DNA from: Humitalea sp050632385
GTDB taxonomy: Bacteria; Pseudomonadota; Alphaproteobacteria; Acetobacterales; Acetobacteraceae
Length of the DNA stretch: 64,000 nt
Assembly: GCF_050632385.1 (NCBI RefSeq)
Contig: NZ_CP192599.1
Coordinates: 558,001-622,000 of the forward strand
Reading direction: 5' to 3'
The position numbers and the translations under genes were made by a program. Position 1 is the first letter of the stretch; each line of letters begins with the position of its first letter. The notes beneath the pieces were generated by a model. It saw only the letters and a list, made by a program, of their open reading frames with translations, did no database searches and was not told the DNA's origin. Positions 24,377 to 33,414 of this stretch are shown here, piece after piece.

Positions 24377-25126
24377 ATGTCATTCTACCGAGGCATGACC
24401 TGCGGGACCATCACGCTCAAGGGCGACGGGGGAACCCCGATCACCGCCTATGTCGCCAAGCCGGAGGGGCCGGGGCCCTTTCCGGGCGTGGTGCTGGTCC
24501 ATCACCTACCCGGCTGGAGCGAGTTCTATATCGAGACGGCGCGCCGTTTCGCGCATCACGGCTACATCGCGATCTGCGCCAACCTCTATGAGCGCGCGGG
24601 CGAGGGACACCCCGATGACGTCGCCGCCAAGGTGCGGGCCGAGGGCGGCATTCCCGATGCCCAGATGGTCGGCGACACCGCGGCTGCCGTGGCCTGGATG
24701 CGGGCGCAGCCCGAGCATAACGGCAAGGTCGGGCTGTTCGGCTCCTGCTCTGGCGGCCGGCACGCCTACATCTATGCGTGCCAGAAGAAGGATGTGGACG
24801 CCTGTGCCGACCTCTGGGGCGGCCGCGTCGTGATGCCGCCGGAGGATCTGAACGCCAAGACGCCCACGGCCCCCATCGACATGACGAAGGACCTGTCCTG
24901 CCCCCTGCTGGGCCTCTTCGGCAATGACGACCGCGCGCCCAGCCCGGAGCAGGTGAACCAGCACGAGGCCGAACTCAAGAAGCACGGCAAGACCTACGCA
25001 TTCCACCGCTACGACGGCGCTGGCCACGGCTTCTTCTACTGGCACCGGCCGCTCTACCGTCCCGAGCAGACGATGGACGGCTGGAGCAAGGTTTTCGGCT
25101 TCTTCGGCCAGCACCTTTCGAAGTAG
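24377..25126 (+). CDS. Dienelactone hydrolase family protein
   Basis: A 249-residue alpha/beta hydrolase of the dienelactone hydrolase family. The nucleophile is Cys in GLFGSCSGGRHAYIYA, the acid is Asp in LLGLFGNDDRAPSPEQ, and the base is His in YDGAGHGFFYWHRPLY. AGGAGG precedes the ATG. It follows tctA by 75 bases and precedes a small conserved-looking gene by 12 bases, so it may belong to the same catabolic unit as the transporter. The natural ester or lactone substrate is unknown. Confidence 0.88.
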   Translation: MSFYRGMTCGTITLKGDGGTPITAYVAKPEGPGPFPGVVLVHHLPGWSEFYIETARRFAHHGYIAICANLYERAGEGHPDDVAAKVRAEGGIPDAQMVGDTAAAVAWMRAQPEHNGKVGLFGSCSGGRHAYIYACQKKDVDACADLWGGRVVMPPEDLNAKTPTAPIDMTKDLSCPLLGLFGNDDRAPSPEQVNQHEAELKKHGKTYAFHRYDGAGHGFFYWHRPLYRPEQTMDGWSKVFGFFGQHLSK

Positions 25127-25138
25127 GAGGCCGCAGGC

Positions 25139-25444
25139 ATGTGCACGTCCATCGTCGAAATCGTCGATGCCGAGGGCATGGCAAAGCGCGGGGATGAGTG
25201 GTTCCCGCTGACCCAGGCGGTGGTCGCCTACGACCACGCCCGCCATGCGCCGCTGGGCGATGTCATCACGCTCGACTTCATTAACACGGGGCTTGAGCCT
25301 GGGGCGCGCGCCGGCGTCGAACTGGCGCTCGAAACCGCCAGGGCGTTGCGCGATGCGCTCGACCGGGCGATCGCCGCCGCCGACATCGAGGAAGCGGAGG
25401 TCCGGGGCAAGGGCGCGCCGATGGAGCTTGTCCGGGCCGCCTGA
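25139..25444 (+). CDS. Small protein of unknown function
   Basis: A 101-residue soluble protein that I cannot name with confidence. It begins MCTSIVEIVDAEGMAKRG and has GDEWFPLTQAVVAYDHARHA, a VITLDFINTG segment, and a C-terminal helix with alternating Ala, Glu and Arg (ETARALRDALDRAIAAADIE). The pattern is coherent and it starts 12 bases after the hydrolase, with AGGAGG in front, so it is very likely real and co-transcribed. A function cannot be deduced. Confidence 0.7.
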   Translation: MCTSIVEIVDAEGMAKRGDEWFPLTQAVVAYDHARHAPLGDVITLDFINTGLEPGARAGVELALETARALRDALDRAIAAADIEEAEVRGKGAPMELVRAA

Positions 25445-25451
25445 CGCCCCG

Positions 25452-27065
25452 CTACCCCACCGGGCTCAGTTTTGTCTTCTTCGTCGCCGCGTCATCGCCC
25501 GGCAGCACGCCCGCCGAGACCGCGACCAAATCGGCGAAGGTGAACTTCACGTCGGCGCCCGGCAGCACCATCCCCGGCAGCGGCTGGCCAAAGCGCCAGC
25601 CCGGGTTGCGCCCCAGGATGCTGGTCTTGTCGCCCTGCAACAGCCCGACAAAGACCTCCGCGACGATCAGGCTGCCGAGCGGCCCTAGCCGGTTGCCCTG
25701 CTCGACCACCTCCGCCTCCTTCAGGATGTAGTACCAAAGCGGCGTGCGGGTATGCAGCCCATGGGCCTTGGCGACGGCGCCATCGGGGCCGCTCGCGACC
25801 TGGTCCGGCGTCAGCACCGCGACGCCCATGAACCTCGCCAGGTCCTGCCCCGCCGGCAGCAGCATCTTGCGGCCGCGGCGCAGGTTCATCACCGCCAGGC
25901 TGCTCGCCGCTGTCGGCGAGGTCGGTGAGAACCCCTTGCTCGGCAGCATATGCAGGTCCTTCGCAAGGAAAGGATCGATCCCGCGGCTGAGGTTCAGGAC
26001 AAACCCATCCGAGGTGTCGGTGGTGCCGAAATCGAGGAAGCGCCGCCAGTCGATGATCCAGTCGCCCGGCAGCGTTGGCTTGTTCGCGGGCGTCGGGCCC
26101 GGCACCTGTCCGATCTGGCCGGACTTGGCGGTGAACAGGAACAGCAGGTCGAAACTCGCGGGCGGTGCCGGCGCGTTGTTCGGGCGGAAGATGCGGTTGT
26201 GGCTATAGACCGATCGCACCATCGAATGCCCCAGCCGATAGGCGGCGGCGGAAAACTCTACCGGCATGTACGGGCCATAGGCGCCGAATTCCTCGAAGCG
26301 GAAGAACCGTCGCTTGTCGACCGCGGCCGCGATGTCGTTGACGTCGCACAGCTTGCTCAGGAAATCGCGCAGCACCATCGCCTGGTAGAGATCGACCGTC
26401 GCGCGTCGCGCCGCGTCGAACAGCCCGGAATCGGGCACCGACCCCGCCAGCTTCGCCGCGATCGCGTTGTGGAAGCGCAGCATCGCGACATGCGTCTGCG
26501 CCACCAGCAGGTTCTCGTCGTTCCGCTCATCGCCGATCAGCGCCAACCCCTGGTGGTTGCGCGGCAGGTCGTGCGGCAGCCCGACGAAATCTGGCCCCGG
26601 CGGCGCCCCGGGCGGGGCGAAGGCCGGGCTGGTCCGGCCCAGCAACAGGCTGGCCCGCCCCGGGCTGTCGCGATCATACAAGGACGGCTGCACCTTGGGT
26701 CCCAGCCCGTAGATGCTGTCGAGATCCAGGCTCGGCGTGCGGAAATTCACCAGCGCCGACGGATCGACCGCGATCTCGTCCAGGCTGGTGGTGTCCAGCG
26801 TGATGTCATGATCGATGAACTGGCCGAGATAGGTATAGCCCGCGGGAATATTCGCATTGTCGGTCGATGGCTTCGATACCTCCGACATCGCCAGGCCCAG
26901 CGCGTCGAGGGCGGCATCCGATGGCAGCAAGGGGTCGGTCATCTCGGGCCACAACCGGCCGAAGCGGCCGGCGATGAAGCCGCTCCCGAGGGGGGGCACG
27001 TAGTCATGGCGCGGGCCGTGGCCGTGGCCGCCCTCCACGGGCGACACCGTTTTGGCTTGGGGCAT
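25452..27065 (-). CDS. Animal-type haem peroxidase
   Basis: A 537-residue protein of the peroxidase-cyclooxygenase (animal haem peroxidase) superfamily. The distal His is H86 in GQFIDHDITLD; the following calcium-type region is diverged. GDERNDENLLVAQTHVAMLRFHN matches the conserved substrate-helix segment, and the proximal His is in YRLGHSMVRSVYSHN. There is no signal peptide, so it may be cytoplasmic or secreted by another route. It converges on the small gene at 25139 with a 7-base gap and diverges from the Bug gene at 27215. Bacterial members oxidise halides or organic compounds; the substrate is unknown. Confidence 0.88.
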   Translation of the reverse strand: MPQAKTVSPVEGGHGHGPRHDYVPPLGSGFIAGRFGRLWPEMTDPLLPSDAALDALGLAMSEVSKPSTDNANIPAGYTYLGQFIDHDITLDTTSLDEIAVDPSALVNFRTPSLDLDSIYGLGPKVQPSLYDRDSPGRASLLLGRTSPAFAPPGAPPGPDFVGLPHDLPRNHQGLALIGDERNDENLLVAQTHVAMLRFHNAIAAKLAGSVPDSGLFDAARRATVDLYQAMVLRDFLSKLCDVNDIAAAVDKRRFFRFEEFGAYGPYMPVEFSAAAYRLGHSMVRSVYSHNRIFRPNNAPAPPASFDLLFLFTAKSGQIGQVPGPTPANKPTLPGDWIIDWRRFLDFGTTDTSDGFVLNLSRGIDPFLAKDLHMLPSKGFSPTSPTAASSLAVMNLRRGRKMLLPAGQDLARFMGVAVLTPDQVASGPDGAVAKAHGLHTRTPLWYYILKEAEVVEQGNRLGPLGSLIVAEVFVGLLQGDKTSILGRNPGWRFGQPLPGMVLPGADVKFTFADLVAVSAGVLPGDDAATKKTKLSPVG

Positions 27066-27214
27066 TTGCTGCTCTCCCGTTTCCGCAACGAGCCTACGCC
27101 CTGGCCGCCGATCCCGCCCCGTTTCTCACGCGCTTGTGATCCTTCGTCGGCCCTCGCCCGACGCCCGGGCCGCTGCTAACCTTCCGCAAAACAAACAAAT
27201 GGGGGGACGTCACA

Positions 27215-28207
27215 ATGACCGAATTCTTTCGCCGGGGCCTGCTCGGCGCGGGTGCCACCTTGCTCGCCGCGCCGGCGCTGGTCCGGGACGCGATGGCGCA
27301 GCCCCGCTGGCCCGCGCGCCCGGTGCAGATGATCTGCCCCTGGGCGGCCGGCGGCGGCACCGATGCCGTGGTGCGCATCATCGCAAGCCTGCTGGAAAAG
27401 GATCTCGGCCAGCCGTTCAACGTGGTGAACCGCACCGGCGGGTCGGGTGTCGTGGGCCATGCGGCCATCGCCTCGGCCAATCCCGATGGCCATACCCTGG
27501 GCATGATCACCGCCGAGATCTGCATGCTGCATTGGCAGGGCCTGACGGAACTGACCTATCGCAACTACACGCCGCTCGGCCTGATGAACAACGATCCGCC
27601 GGGCATCCAGGTCAATGCCAGCGCGCCTTACCAGAACGTCGGCCAACTGGCCGAGGCGATCAAGGCCAGCCGCCCCGGCCAGTTCAAGGCCAGCGGCACC
27701 GGCCAGGGCGGCATCTGGCACCTGGCGCTGGCGGGCTGGCTGCTGGCCTTGGGGCTGCCGGCCGGGCATGTGCGCTGGGTGCCATCCAATGGCGCCGCCC
27801 CGGCGATGCAGGACCTGGTCGCCGGCGGATTGGACTTCACCACCAATTCGGTGGTCGAGGCACGGGCGATGCTGGATGCCGGCCGCGCGCGCAGCCTTGC
27901 GGTGATGTCGGGCGAAAGGCTCGGCGCCTTCCCCAATATCCCGACCCTGAAGGAAGCGATGGGCATCGATTATTCCAGCGGCGCCTGGCGCGGCATCGCC
28001 GCCCCCTTGAACATCCCCGCCGCGGCGCGGACCGCGATGAACGCGGCGCTGGATCGCGTGTTCAAGTCGCAGGACTACATCGACTTCATGAACGCGCGCG
28101 GCTTCGGGCTGCTCTATGCCGATTCAGCGGGGTTCGGGCGGCATCTGGAACAGGCCGACACATCGCTCGGCGATGCGATGAAGGCGGCGGGGCTGGCGCG
28201 CACCTGA
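27215..28207 (+). CDS. Bug-family TTT solute-binding protein
   Basis: A 330-residue periplasmic binding protein of the Bug/TctC family. The first 29 residues carry FFRRGLLGAGATLLAAPALV, a twin-arginine-less signal peptide ending AMAQ. Family segments follow: PARPVQMICPWAAGGGTDA, NVVNRTGGSGVVGHAAIA and VLPSNGAAPAMQDLVAGGLD-like sequence near residue 190, with FPNIPTLKEAMGIDYSSGAW later. GGGGGGA precedes the ATG. It could serve TctBA at 22.3-24.3 kb, since that operon lacks a binding protein, but Bug proteins are often orphan. Confidence 0.88.
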   Translation: MTEFFRRGLLGAGATLLAAPALVRDAMAQPRWPARPVQMICPWAAGGGTDAVVRIIASLLEKDLGQPFNVVNRTGGSGVVGHAAIASANPDGHTLGMITAEICMLHWQGLTELTYRNYTPLGLMNNDPPGIQVNASAPYQNVGQLAEAIKASRPGQFKASGTGQGGIWHLALAGWLLALGLPAGHVRWVPSNGAAPAMQDLVAGGLDFTTNSVVEARAMLDAGRARSLAVMSGERLGAFPNIPTLKEAMGIDYSSGAWRGIAAPLNIPAAARTAMNAALDRVFKSQDYIDFMNARGFGLLYADSAGFGRHLEQADTSLGDAMKAAGLART

Positions 28208-28217
28208 CGCCGGCCGA

Positions 28218-28249
28218 GCCGCCGGTCTGGCCGGCGGCCCCCCCCCCCC
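28218..28249 (+). terminator. Hairpin plus C12 tract after the Bug gene
   Basis: A perfect 8-bp stem, GCCGCCGG/CCGGCGGC, spans 28218-28238 with a 5-base loop. It is followed by a run of twelve C's (28238-28249). Position after the stop codon suggests a terminator, but there is no T-run. Confidence 0.45.
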
Positions 28250-28312
28250 TCGGCCTTCCCCCCAACCTGATCTAGAAGCGGCCGGCGGTGCGAGATCGGA
28301 GGCCGCTTGTCC

Positions 28313-30037
28313 ATGCACCTGCCCGATCCGCGCGATGGCGACCTGGAGGATGATGCCTCCAGCACCAGCCATCATTCCCTGCTCGGCCACGCCTCCCGCA
28401 TGCTGCTGGAGATCAGCCTGCCGAAACTCGTGCTGGCGGCGGTGCTGCTGCTGGTGGTCCCCGCCGTGCTGCTCGGCGCCGCGCCGAAGATCGCGCTGTG
28501 GTTCTCCCAGGCGGTGTGGAACCAGGTCTCCGACTTCGGCCGCATCCTCTCGGTCCTGGCGTTTTGCGCCATCGCGGGGCTGGTCGCCTGGCGCTGGGGC
28601 GCCGGGTTGTTCCTGGTGGTCGAGCGCAATTTCTGGGCGCTGAACGCGGGGCTGGTGCAGCCGCTCTACATGGCGGTGCGCGAACTCGTGCGCCTGGCGA
28701 TCGAGGCCGCCTGGCGCCGCGGCACCCTGTCCGGCACGCGCCGCGTGGCGGGGCTGGTCGCGGGCGCGCTGATCGCGCTGGCGGCCGCCGCCATCGCCTG
28801 GCGCGCCGGCCCGCTGCCGACCGTGCTGGTCGATGACCTGACCCCCGCCGTGCTGGCCCAGGCCCTGCGCGACAGCCTGAACAACGGCATCTGGTTCATC
28901 GCCGTCTACCTGATGATCGGCGCCCCCGCCTGGTCCATCGCCGAGGCCCTGGCCGGCACGCCGCAGGATCTTTCCCCCGAACCCGGCACGCCCCATTGGC
29001 GTGTCGCGCACCTGTCCGACATCCACATGGTCGGCGACCGCTACGGCTTCCGCCTGGAATGCGGCCGCGACGGGCCGCGCGGCAATGAATCCGTGGACCG
29101 CACCCTGGCCGCCATCGAAGCCGAGGACGCCCGCCAGAAAATCGACTGGGTGCTGATCACCGGCGACATCACCGACGCCGGACGCAACGCCGAATTCATC
29201 GCCTTTGATGAGGCGATGGCCGCCCATCCGGGCCTGCGCGACCGCGTGCTGGTCATCCCGGGCAATCACGACGTGAACATCGTGGACCGCGCCAACCCCG
29301 CCCGGCTGGAACTGCCGATCGGGCCGGGCGGCGCGCTGCGGCGGGGGCGCATGCTCTCGGCCATGGCGCGGCTGCAAGGGGGGCGGGTGCATGTGATGGA
29401 CCACAAGCGCCGGCGCATCGGCCCCACGCTCGACGGTTTCCTGGCCGCCGAGGGCAGGGGCGCCGCCCTGACCGGTTTCATGAACCAGGGCGGTGTCCGC
29501 GCCGGCCTGCGGGCGCGCAACATCTGGAACGACGCCTTCCCGATGGTCGTGCCCCCCGCCACCCCCGATGGGCTGGGCGTGCTGCTGCTGGACAGCAACG
29601 CGGAGACGCATTTTTCCTTCACCAACGCGCTCGGCCTGGTCGGTGCCGCGCAACTCCACGCGGCCGAGGCTGCGATGGCGCAATTCCCCGCCGCGCGCTG
29701 GCTGATCGCGCTGCACCACCATCTGGTGGAATACCCGCGCCCCGGTGCCTCGCTCGCCGAGCGCATCGGCACGGCGCTGGTGAACGGGCACTGGGTGCTG
29801 CAACGGCTGCGCCGCGTGGCGCCGCGCATCGTGGCGCTGCATGGGCACCGCCACGTCGATTGGATGGGTCGTTGCGGCGCGGTGCGCATCCTGTCCGCGC
29901 CTTCGCCGGTGATGGGCACGCCGGATGGGGAAGGGCGCTATTTCTGGCTGCACGGGCTGGCGCCGGCGGCCGATGGCGGGCTGGCACTGCTGGCGCCGCG
30001 GCGGGTGGCTGTGCCTGGGCCGCATCCGCGCGCATAA
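28313..30037 (+). CDS. Membrane-anchored metallophosphoesterase
   Basis: A 574-residue protein with about four membrane helices in the first 220 residues (ISLPKLVLAAVLLLVVPAVL, ILSVLAFCAIAGLVAWRWGA and two more) and a C-terminal calcineurin-like phosphoesterase domain. The metal motifs are in order: HLSDIHMVGD, ITGDITDAG, VIPGNHDVN, IALHHHLVEYP and ALHGHRHVDWMG. It should hydrolyse a phosphoester at the membrane, as in UDP-diacylglucosamine or nucleotide hydrolases, but the substrate is unknown. The ATG at 28313 is preferred over a TTG at 28307, because the GGAGG at 28298-28302 is at better spacing. Confidence 0.85.
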   Translation: MHLPDPRDGDLEDDASSTSHHSLLGHASRMLLEISLPKLVLAAVLLLVVPAVLLGAAPKIALWFSQAVWNQVSDFGRILSVLAFCAIAGLVAWRWGAGLFLVVERNFWALNAGLVQPLYMAVRELVRLAIEAAWRRGTLSGTRRVAGLVAGALIALAAAAIAWRAGPLPTVLVDDLTPAVLAQALRDSLNNGIWFIAVYLMIGAPAWSIAEALAGTPQDLSPEPGTPHWRVAHLSDIHMVGDRYGFRLECGRDGPRGNESVDRTLAAIEAEDARQKIDWVLITGDITDAGRNAEFIAFDEAMAAHPGLRDRVLVIPGNHDVNIVDRANPARLELPIGPGGALRRGRMLSAMARLQGGRVHVMDHKRRRIGPTLDGFLAAEGRGAALTGFMNQGGVRAGLRARNIWNDAFPMVVPPATPDGLGVLLLDSNAETHFSFTNALGLVGAAQLHAAEAAMAQFPAARWLIALHHHLVEYPRPGASLAERIGTALVNGHWVLQRLRRVAPRIVALHGHRHVDWMGRCGAVRILSAPSPVMGTPDGEGRYFWLHGLAPAADGGLALLAPRRVAVPGPHPRA

Positions 30038-30098
30038 GCCCCGGCAACCACCCCCGACGCCACGCGTTGCGACGGAAGACTTACGGAGACATGCGCCC

Positions 30099-31157
30099 AT
30101 GCGCCGCCTTGCCTGGGCGCTTGCCCTGCTGCCGCCCCTCGCGGCGGCCCCCGCCCCGAATCCCGCGATGGCCCAGACCAGCCTGCTGCCCAGCCTGCCG
30201 GACCTGGTGCCGACCCTGCCGCCCGACCAAGTCCCGGCGCCCGACCCGCGCGGCACGCTGAGTTTCACCGCGGAAAACGACCTGTTCGGCGGCGGATCCG
30301 ACCGCAACTACACCAACGGCCTGTTGCTGACCTGGAGCTCGCCGAGCGCCAACCTGCCAGGGCCCTTCGCCTGGGCCAACCGCAACCTCGACTGGCTGAT
30401 GGGGCCTGGCAGCCTGCGCTGGGGCGTCTCGCTCGGCCAGAATATCTACACGCCGGAGGACACGGCGGCGAACGTGCCCGATCCGAACGACCGGCCCTAT
30501 GCCGGGCATCTGTATGGCGCCTTCACGCTCAGCCGGCAGACGGAACTGACCCAGACGATCCTGGAACTCCAGGCCGGCGTGGTCGGGCCATCGGCCCTGG
30601 CCGAGCAGGCACAGAACGGCTGGCACCGCATCTTCAACATCGATCGCGCCAATGGCTGGGACTACCAGTTGAAGGACGAACCGGTGATCGACGTGCTGGC
30701 CGAACGCCGCTGGCGCGTGCCGCTGGCCCCCCTGTTCACCATCCCCACCGAAATCATCCCGGAGGCCGCGGGCTCCGTCGGCAATGGCGCGATCTACGGG
30801 TCCGTCGGCGCGATGTGGCGCATCGGCACGGCGCTGGAAACCGACTGGGGCCCCGTCCGCATCCGCCCGGCCCTGGCGGGATCGGCCTTCCTGTCCCCGC
30901 GCGAGGAATTCGGCTGGTATGCCTTCCTCGGCGCCGAGGGCCGCGTCATCGGCCGCGACATCTTCCTGGACGGCAATACCTGGCAGGACGGGCCGCGCGT
31001 CGACAAGCGCCCCTTCGTCGCGGATTTGCAGGTGGGCGCCGCGGTGATCTGGCGCGGCATGCGCCTGGCCTATACCCAGATCGTCCGGTCGGAAGAATTC
31101 TACGGCCAGAACGGCATGCAGGTGTTTGGGTCGCTCAGCCTCTCGGCGCGGTTCTGA
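30099..31157 (+). CDS. LpxR-like outer-membrane lipid A deacylase (DUF2219)
   Basis: A 352-residue outer-membrane beta-barrel of the LpxR/DUF2219 family. A signal peptide ends near residue 26 (PAMAQ). LpxR-type signatures are FTAENDLFGGGSDRNYTNGL near the start of the barrel, which supplies the calcium site and part of the active site, and DRPYAGHLYGAFT. The last residue is Phe, as expected for insertion by the BAM machinery. LpxR removes the 3'-acyloxyacyl group from lipid A in other bacteria; whether this homologue does so is inferred. The 3' end overlaps the opposing AraC gene by 58 bases. Confidence 0.82.
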   Translation: MRRLAWALALLPPLAAAPAPNPAMAQTSLLPSLPDLVPTLPPDQVPAPDPRGTLSFTAENDLFGGGSDRNYTNGLLLTWSSPSANLPGPFAWANRNLDWLMGPGSLRWGVSLGQNIYTPEDTAANVPDPNDRPYAGHLYGAFTLSRQTELTQTILELQAGVVGPSALAEQAQNGWHRIFNIDRANGWDYQLKDEPVIDVLAERRWRVPLAPLFTIPTEIIPEAAGSVGNGAIYGSVGAMWRIGTALETDWGPVRIRPALAGSAFLSPREEFGWYAFLGAEGRVIGRDIFLDGNTWQDGPRVDKRPFVADLQVGAAVIWRGMRLAYTQIVRSEEFYGQNGMQVFGSLSLSARF

Positions 31158-32032
31158 CGCGGGCCGCGGCGCCAGGCGCCGGGCGCGCTGCCGGTCAACT
31201 TCTTGAAGGCGCGGCTGAAGGCGGCGTCTGACGTGTAGCCGACCTGTTCGGCCACCTGCGCGACGCTGACGCCGGGTTGTCTGAGCAGGCGCGCCGCCTG
31301 TCGCAGCCGCCACTGGCCCAGGTAGTGCATCGGCGGCACATGGACGATGCGGGCGAAGCGCTCGGCCAGGACCGAGCGCGACATCCCGATGTCCCGCGCC
31401 AGGCGCGCCAGGGTCCAGGCCTCGGCCGGGCGGGCGTGGATCAGGCGCAGGGCCGCGGCGACATGCCGGTCGCCCGGCGATGACGCCTGCGGCAGGGGTT
31501 CCAACGCCCCGCGCAGGGCCTCGACGACCAGCAGTTCACCCAGCCGGGCCAGCACGATCTCGCAGCCCCGCCGCCGCGCCTGGCTTTCCCCAAGCGCCTG
31601 GCGCAGCAGTTGTGCCACCCAGCCGGCCCGCCCGCGCGAGAGGAGGATTCGCGGCAGGGCATCGAGCAAGGGATCGACGGCCGCGCAGCCCAGGCTGCCG
31701 CAGACGAAGCGGGCGCCAACCCCACCGTCCCCCTGTTGCGCGACGCCACGCCCCGGCCGTAGTCCCGGCGCCGAACACAGCCGGTGCCGAACCCCGCCAA
31801 CCACCAACAGCAGGTCGCCGGGCCGCAACCGCAGCGCAGGCGCGGGTGGGTCGAATTCGGCCCAGCAGGCCCCTGACAGCAGGGCATGCAGCCCGATGAC
31901 AGGCCCGGTCCCGGGCGGGAGAACCGCTTGCATCGGCGGGCAGTCCATCACCCAGGGCGGCGTCGCCGTAACCTCGCGGAACATCGCGCCGGCGAGCCGG
32001 ACCGCGCCCAGGGTCTCCGACAGGATCTCCAC
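31100..32032 (-). CDS. AraC-family regulator with cupin sensor
   Basis: A 310-residue regulator with an N-terminal cupin (AraC-binding cupin_6) domain, showing LRLRPGDLLLVVGGVRHRL, and a C-terminal double helix-turn-helix (TLARLARDIGMSRSVLAERF and SVAQVAEQVGYTSDAAFSRA with FKKLTGSAPGAWRRG). The start is taken as the GTG at 32032, which gives the usual cupin N terminus (VEILSETLGAVRLAG); longer readings enter the intergenic region. The last 19 codons overlap the end of the LpxR-like gene. Confidence 0.82.
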   Translation of the reverse strand: MEILSETLGAVRLAGAMFREVTATPPWVMDCPPMQAVLPPGTGPVIGLHALLSGACWAEFDPPAPALRLRPGDLLLVVGGVRHRLCSAPGLRPGRGVAQQGDGGVGARFVCGSLGCAAVDPLLDALPRILLSRGRAGWVAQLLRQALGESQARRRGCEIVLARLGELLVVEALRGALEPLPQASSPGDRHVAAALRLIHARPAEAWTLARLARDIGMSRSVLAERFARIVHVPPMHYLGQWRLRQAARLLRQPGVSVAQVAEQVGYTSDAAFSRAFKKLTGSAPGAWRRGPRQNRAERLSDPNTCMPFWP

Positions 32033-32182
32033 GCGATTGCTCCTTGCTGTGCGGCGGCAGGACATCGGGGAAACGCGCGGGAAGGGGATCACGATCCCGG
32101 ACGCCTGGGCAAGACAAACCGACGCCCGGTCATGTTCGCGCCGCCCTCCCGCCGCGCAATCTGCCAATGGAGGGAGGCGGCC

Positions 32183-32911
32183 ATGCATCGGCGCGCTTTT
32201 GTCGCCGCGGCCTTGCCGGGCGGCGCCTGGGCCCGCGGCGTTGCGCGACACCACCCGGTGGATGTGGCGCTGGTCCTTGCCGCCGATGTCTCCAGTTCCA
32301 TGGATGATGACGAGGTCTTGCTGCAACGCGACGGCTGCCGCGCCGCCCTGACCGGCGCCGAGGTGCTGGGCCGCGTCGCCGCTGGCACCCACGGGGCCAT
32401 CGCCGTCGCCTGGATCGACTGGTCGGGGCTGGAGTTCCAGCAGGTCGTGCTGCCCTGGGCGCGCATCGACGGCCCCTCCAGCGCCGCCACCTGGGCCGAT
32501 GCCCTGGCCCGGGCGCCGCTGCCGCCGCCAGGCCGGCGCCGGGGCACCTCGATTTCCGGCGGGATCGACAGCGCCCTGCGGCTGCTGGCCGCATTGCCCT
32601 GGCCCGCGACGCGTCGGGTCATCGACATCTCCGGCGATGGCGTGAACAACAGCGGCCGCCCGGTCGAGGCGCTTCGCGACCAGGCGCTGGACCTGGGCGT
32701 CACCATCAACGGCCTGGTGATCGAGGGCACCGATCCCCGGCTGGGCGGCGTCGCACCCCCCGGGCGGCTTGCGGATTATTTCCGCGACACGGTCATTGGC
32801 GGGCAAGGAGCCTTTGTCCTGGAGACCCACGGCTTTGGCGATTTCGCCACGGCGATGCGGCGCAAGCTGGTGCGCGAGATCGCCGGACACCCGCCGATGG
32901 CGGCGGTGTGA
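32183..32911 (+). CDS. DUF1194 von Willebrand factor A-like protein
   Basis: A 242-residue exported-looking protein of the DUF1194 family. A short N-terminal hydrophobic stretch (RAFVAAALPGGAWARG) may be a signal peptide. The VWA-type metal site is visible as LAADVSSSMDDDE (DxSxS), with RGTSISGGIDSALRLL and VIDISGDGVNNSG providing the remaining ligand loops. These domains bind a divalent ion and mediate protein contacts. AGGGAGG precedes the ATG. A DUF805 gene follows 68 bases later, or overlaps by 4 if its upstream GTG is used. Confidence 0.85.
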   Translation: MHRRAFVAAALPGGAWARGVARHHPVDVALVLAADVSSSMDDDEVLLQRDGCRAALTGAEVLGRVAAGTHGAIAVAWIDWSGLEFQQVVLPWARIDGPSSAATWADALARAPLPPPGRRRGTSISGGIDSALRLLAALPWPATRRVIDISGDGVNNSGRPVEALRDQALDLGVTINGLVIEGTDPRLGGVAPPGRLADYFRDTVIGGQGAFVLETHGFGDFATAMRRKLVREIAGHPPMAAV

Positions 32912-32979
32912 TACCCCATGCGGATGGCGCAACGACCACGCGCGTGCTGATGTGCCGGCACACAACCGGGACAGGCACC

Positions 32980-33369
32980 ATGACCATCAGCCAATGGTTC
33001 AGCTTCCAGGGCCGGCTTCGCCGCCGGCATTTCTGGCTGCTCTACGTGCTGCCACTGATCGTGGCGCATGCGGCCGCGACCGCATTGGATGCAACCTTGG
33101 GCTTCATCACGCTGAAGGATATCGCGCCCGAGGATGGCTACGGCGTCGCGGCCTATGGCATGGGGCCGTTCATGATCGTGGTCGGGCTGGTGAACCTCTG
33201 GGCCGGGCTGGCGGCGCAGGTGAAGCGCTGGCACGACCGCGACAAATCCGGCTGGTGGGTGCTGATCGCGCTGGTGCCGTTGATCGGGCAGATCTGGGCG
33301 CTGGTCGTGGTCGGGTTCCTGGCCGGCACGCCGGGGCCGAACCGGTTCGGCCCGGACCCGAGGGTCTAG
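32980..33369 (+). CDS. DUF805 inner-membrane protein
   Basis: A 129-residue membrane protein of the DUF805 family with three or four helices. The N terminus MTISQWFSFQGRLRRRHFWL carries the family motif (FxGRxxRxxFW), followed by YVLPLIVAHAAATAL, MIVVGLVNLWAGLAAQVKRW with HDRDKSGWW, and a final helix. Its role is unknown. I chose ATG 32980; an in-frame GTG at 32908 would overlap the DUF1194 stop but adds 24 residues absent from the family. Confidence 0.85.
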   Translation: MTISQWFSFQGRLRRRHFWLLYVLPLIVAHAAATALDATLGFITLKDIAPEDGYGVAAYGMGPFMIVVGLVNLWAGLAAQVKRWHDRDKSGWWVLIALVPLIGQIWALVVVGFLAGTPGPNRFGPDPRV

Positions 33370-33380
33370 CCTTCACGCCG

Positions 33381-33401
33381 CGGCCGGGGAAAGCCCGGCC
33401 G
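33381..33401. terminator. Bidirectional hairpin between convergent genes
   Basis: A perfect 8-bp stem, CGGCCGGG/CCCGGCCG, with loop GAAAG lies between the stops of the DUF805 gene and the GGDEF gene. It could serve either strand; neither side has a strong T-run. Confidence 0.5.
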
Positions 33402-33414
33402 TGCGCGCAACATG

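Noticed and set aside
28124..30307. A 727-codon minus-strand open frame
   Set aside because: It covers the metallophosphoesterase gene in antisense and has no recognisable domain.
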